Below, one piece after another: positions 5,869 to 6,034 of a stretch of 6,034 bases of DNA. The notes under the pieces were generated by a model. That model ran no database searches. It was not told where the DNA came from and worked only from the letters and a program-made list of their open reading frames with translations. Made by a program: the position numbers and the translations under genes. Origin of the DNA: RGIG8775 sp045660295 (GTDB lineage: Bacteria > Bacillota > Clostridia > Oscillospirales > CAG-272); NCBI GenBank assembly GCA_045660295.1, contig JAZRDN010000002.1, positions 1 through 6,034 on the forward strand, read 5' to 3'. Position 1 is the first letter of the stretch. Each line of letters starts with the position of its first letter.

Positions 5869-6007
5869 CCAAAAGTTTTGGTCGAGCTTTTTTAAAAGCT
5901 CGCGGATTGTCAAGGCGGCGCCTTGGCTCGCTCGTCGCAACGAGCGACACGCCCCAAGCGGCGTTTCTTTGGTTCTTTCTTTGCGCCTTTTGTGCCAAAG
6001 AAAGAAC
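5869..6007. repeat. Cluster of six adjacent palindromes, probable dispersed intergenic repeat
   Basis: Six inverted repeats lie head to tail: ccaaaa/ttttgg (5869-5881), cgagctttt/aaaagctcg (5883-5902), caaggcg/cgccttg (5911-5925), tcgctcgt/acgagcga (5928-5947), acgcc/ggcgt (5949-5964) and gttctttctttg/caaagaaagaac (5972-6007, 12-bp arms). All arms are perfect. The stretch is GC-richer than the flanking promoter patch. ORFs across it on both strands give low-complexity, Arg/Lys-rich products without recognisable domains, so I take it as non-coding. It resembles the structured intergenic repeats common in Clostridia genomes. The remaining bases, 5767-5868 and 6008-6034, hold no gene or site that I can support; gaccaa (5830-5835) is complementary to ttggtc (5878-5883) and may extend the structured region. 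Confidence 0.55.
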
Positions 6008-6034
6008 ATCGTGTTTAAAACTAACTTTTAAATG

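Noticed and set aside
5609..6031. Plus-strand ORF of 140 codons in the upstream region
   Set aside because: It spans the palindromes and the reverse of the riboswitch, has low-complexity composition and shows no domain.

Overview
The window is most of a de novo purine biosynthesis operon, read entirely on the minus strand (right to left). The protein motifs, the B. subtilis-type PurF, the moderately GC-rich genes and above all the stand-alone AICAR transformylase next to a PurO-type IMP cyclohydrolase suggest an anaerobic member of the Clostridia (Ruminococcaceae/Oscillospiraceae-like, gut or rumen). This placement is an inference from family knowledge, not from a database search.

Layout in transcription order. 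The right end (6034 to about 5770) is a gene-free stretch dominated by a cluster of six adjacent palindromes that looks like a dispersed intergenic repeat. A probable sigma-A promoter follows in an AT-rich patch (5738-5766). Next is a leader RNA with a ZTP (pfl) riboswitch aptamer (5611-5680) whose 3' strand is shared with an intrinsic terminator (5560-5614). The genes are purE (5040-5534), purF (3548-4996), purM (2476-3519), purN (1843-2472), a PurO-family IMP cyclohydrolase (1055-1771) and the AICAR formyltransferase (1047 to the left edge, where it is cut off about 40 residues before its expected end). Gaps between genes are 43, 28, 3, 71 and 7 nt. The 71-nt gap holds a GC-rich palindrome of REP type.

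How the genes work together. PurF makes phosphoribosylamine (step 1). PurN formylates GAR, PurM closes the imidazole ring to AIR, and PurE moves the carboxyl group to give CAIR. The last two genes carry out the final two steps (AICAR to FAICAR to IMP) as separate proteins rather than as the fused PurH. PurN and the AICAR formyltransferase both use 10-formyl-tetrahydrofolate. When that cofactor is short, ZMP (AICAR) and ZTP build up. The leader riboswitch senses this and would let transcription continue into the operon.

No purK, purC, purB, purD or purL is visible. They must lie outside the window, or, for purK, may be absent. The long plus-strand ORFs are antisense shadows of these genes.
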